DNA of 64,000 bases from Auriscalpium vulgare (taxonomy: Eukaryota; Basidiomycota; Agaricomycetes; Russulales; Auriscalpiaceae), in NCBI GenBank assembly GCA_019915015.1, contig JAHBBC010000013.1:1302001-1366000 (forward strand). Reading direction: 5' to 3'. Position numbers and translations under genes: made by a program. The notes under the pieces are model-generated. The model saw only the letters and a program-made list of their open reading frames with translations, ran no database searches and was not told the origin of the DNA. Of this stretch, positions 62,223 to 64,000 are shown one piece after another. Every line of letters begins with the position of its first letter. The first letter of the stretch is position 1.

Positions 62223-63969
62223 TTACTGATCCTGAACACCCTTGCGACGAATTCCGACCTTTGTGAAATCCACCGATGATGCCTCAGGCCGTCCAATGGA
62301 TGCTGGATCGGCAACATCCTCCTCCACTGGGATGGCCCTATAAAAGCACATCAGAGATACCCAGAATGAAAGAAGGTAGCACTCACATGGCCCTCTTGTA
62401 GAGATCATGCGTAATCTCATGGTAGCCCTCTGGATTCACCCTCTTCAGCCGCTTCAACTCACTGAGCAGGGTGTTGTACATCGTTCCGAAGGTCGTAGTG
62501 GAGAATGACACCTTGATAAATGTCCCAGTTTGATATTGCTTCAGCCATGCGCCAACCTAAGGGGCAGGCAGCGTTAGCATATGGTGGATCATGTCAAGCC
62601 CGAGCATGCTTACTATAGTGGCCGCATAAGCGACCATCGCTGCAGGGAGCTCCAGTTCGCCGGCCTCATCGCCATCGTCGTAGCTTGATGTGAAGAGGTT
62701 CTCTGGGAAAGCTTCATAGCGTTTCTTGCTGAAGAAAAGGATCCGGAGGACAGCGACGATCGACTCGTGACAGAATGGTTCGTTGACACTATATGCAGAC
62801 AGCTGACGAGGCGGTCAGCAGATGCACCATGACAGTAATCGCACTTACCAATGGATCTCCAGAGAATGTGAATGTCACCATATTCTCTTTGAAGACCTTG
62901 GCCACAGCATCTGCGATCTTTGCGGCCGTCTTCAACTTGTCGAGTTTGTAGAGTTGAGCGAAATCCACATCTTGGGCCTTTTTGTACGAGTCGCTTCGGA
63001 ATGTGCTGCATCTTCCTCGGGGCTATGAGAGTGGCATGGGGTCAGCAGGGAAACAAAGGAGACGATGGAACACAAACGATATGTCCCAAGGCCTTTGCAT
63101 AAGACTTGTCGGCTCGCAGGCGCTGCTCGATGTCGTCGTGCCCGCATTCGATGGCGGCGTTGATGAGCGCGTCACGGAGGACGTCGACCAGAAGGGGACC
63201 GGTAGGCATGGCGTGCATCCAGCACAGCGAGCGCGGGATCTGTCGCGTATTAGCCTCTGTGATGACCTCGCGCACCTGAGGAGTCTGGTCCTTCAGGGAC
63301 GAGACCATTTTGCCGGTGTATGTAAGGTTCGTGTGCGCAGGCCATTGGTTCGTGCCCGACGTCGCAACCTTCCGACACAGCAGTCAGTACAGTCAGGGAG
63401 GTCGGGGATGGTATACGCACGTCGTCGTCGCCGTCGTAGTCATCGCCCTCTCCCTCACCATCCTTGCTACCCTCGTTGCCTGCCGCCATCTCCTCGCCTG
63501 CCACCTGCACCTCTACCGGGCTGGCGCCATCCCACTGCTCCCCACCGGCATCATTGACGGCCGCGGCCTTCTTCAGCTTCGCATGCGGGCCTGGACCTGC
63601 CGACATCGCAGCGCGCCTGTGCTTAGCAGCAGCGCTCGCGCCAGCCTTCGCCGACGCACCAGAGCCGGCGGGGCCCGCGCTGGACTTTGAGGCATCGGTC
63701 TTGATGCTCGCGGTTGCTGGCGTGTCGTACGACGTGGTGGTCTCGATGGCCGTCGTCGATGCCTGCTGTCCTGGGGCCACCTTCTTCGTCTTCGAGGTAT
63801 TCTGGCCCTGCGTGCCGGCGCCCGAGTCGTACATGCTGGTGCCCAAGTTGATCGTCGGAGAGGGAGTGGGTGCGGCCGTCGGAGAGGGAGTGGGCGCAGA
63901 CGTCGGAGAGGGAGCGGGGCGCACAGCGGATTCGGCGGCGTGAGGCAAAGTTGCGCTGCTCGTTGACAT
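62223..63969 (-). CDS. DUF6532-type protein with Pro/Ser/Ala-rich N-terminus
   Basis: Six exons (63969-63421, 63368-63078, 63022-62849, 62802-62614, 62556-62387, 62337-62223) join to exactly 496 codons. The start is the ATG of MSTSSATLPHAAES. The first 180 residues are low complexity with APTPSPT repeats and an acidic end. The rest contains MPTGPLLVDVLRDALINAAI, YKLDKLKTAAKIADAVAKVF, CHESIVAVLRILFFSKKRYE, ELPAAMVAYAATIVGAWLKQ and FGTMYNTLLSELKRL, which follow the order recalled for the fungal DUF6532 domain (unknown function). The frame and all splice sites look intact. It is a relative of the gene in the Plavaka element at 50082-52457. Confidence 0.75.
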
Positions 63970-64000
63970 GTTGGCGTTCTTCCCCACCCGTCTTGCCTTT

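Noticed and set aside
1..64000. CRISPR array, rRNA operon or telomeric repeat
   Set aside because: None seen. The only regular tandem repeat is the degenerate minisatellite at 2.2-2.6 kb, and the organism is eukaryotic.

Overview
The window reads as fungal DNA, most probably from an Agaricomycete (mushroom or bracket-fungus lineage). Most genes carry many short GT..AG introns of about 50-70 bases, F-box genes are expanded in typical basidiomycete style, and the transposons present (Plavaka, Copia, Helitron, TIR elements) are those common in basidiomycetes. There are no rRNA genes, CRISPR arrays or bacterial operons. The content is accessory and transposon-rich: gene fragments, pseudogenes and lineage-specific families outnumber housekeeping genes, and the only housekeeping-type sequence is a truncated casein kinase I.

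Layout. 0-2.1 kb: unknown four-exon gene. 2.2-2.6 kb: degenerate minisatellite. 3.9-6.4 kb: head-to-head pair of F-box genes made by inverted duplication. 7-8.8 kb: F-box gene of a second family. 9-11 kb: unknown two-exon gene. 11.5-17.5 kb: two diverged 1.2-kb direct repeats around degenerate coding remnants, including the kinase fragment, followed by a membrane-protein remnant. 18.9-23.7 kb: an 11-exon gene encoding 1,425 residues with a probable 2-oxoglutarate/Fe(II) oxygenase core. 23.8-25.0 kb: a tail-to-tail broken gene. 26.7-30.1 kb: another multi-exon unknown gene. 30.1-38.0 kb: an AT-rich autonomous Helitron whose Rep/helicase protein ends in a ubiquitin-protease-like domain. 39.5 kb: F-box pseudogene. 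40.1-53.0 kb: a Plavaka DNA transposon with its transposase gene and a divergent DUF6532-type gene. A complete Copia retrotransposon with apparently identical LTRs sits inside the transposase gene. 53.3-55.2 kb: second copy of the coiled-coil F-box gene. 55-60 kb: Helitron-type 3' ends, a 1.38-kb TIR element carrying pieces of two unrelated genes, and a cluster of perfect or near-perfect hairpins. 61.3-61.9 kb: truncated F-box gene. 62.2-64.0 kb: a second DUF6532-type gene.

How it fits together. The host-like genes fall into paralogous sets (four F-box copies of one type, two of another, two DUF6532 genes), so duplication is the main source of genes. The mobile elements show a time order: an otherwise intact Plavaka was hit recently by Copia, with a 5-bp target duplication. 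The Plavaka-DUF6532 pairing, the oxygenase fusion gene and the chimeric TIR element are the parts most likely to be new. Exon joins were worked out by hand; where the summed exons gave an uninterrupted frame this is stated. Family names rest on recalled motifs, not on a database search.
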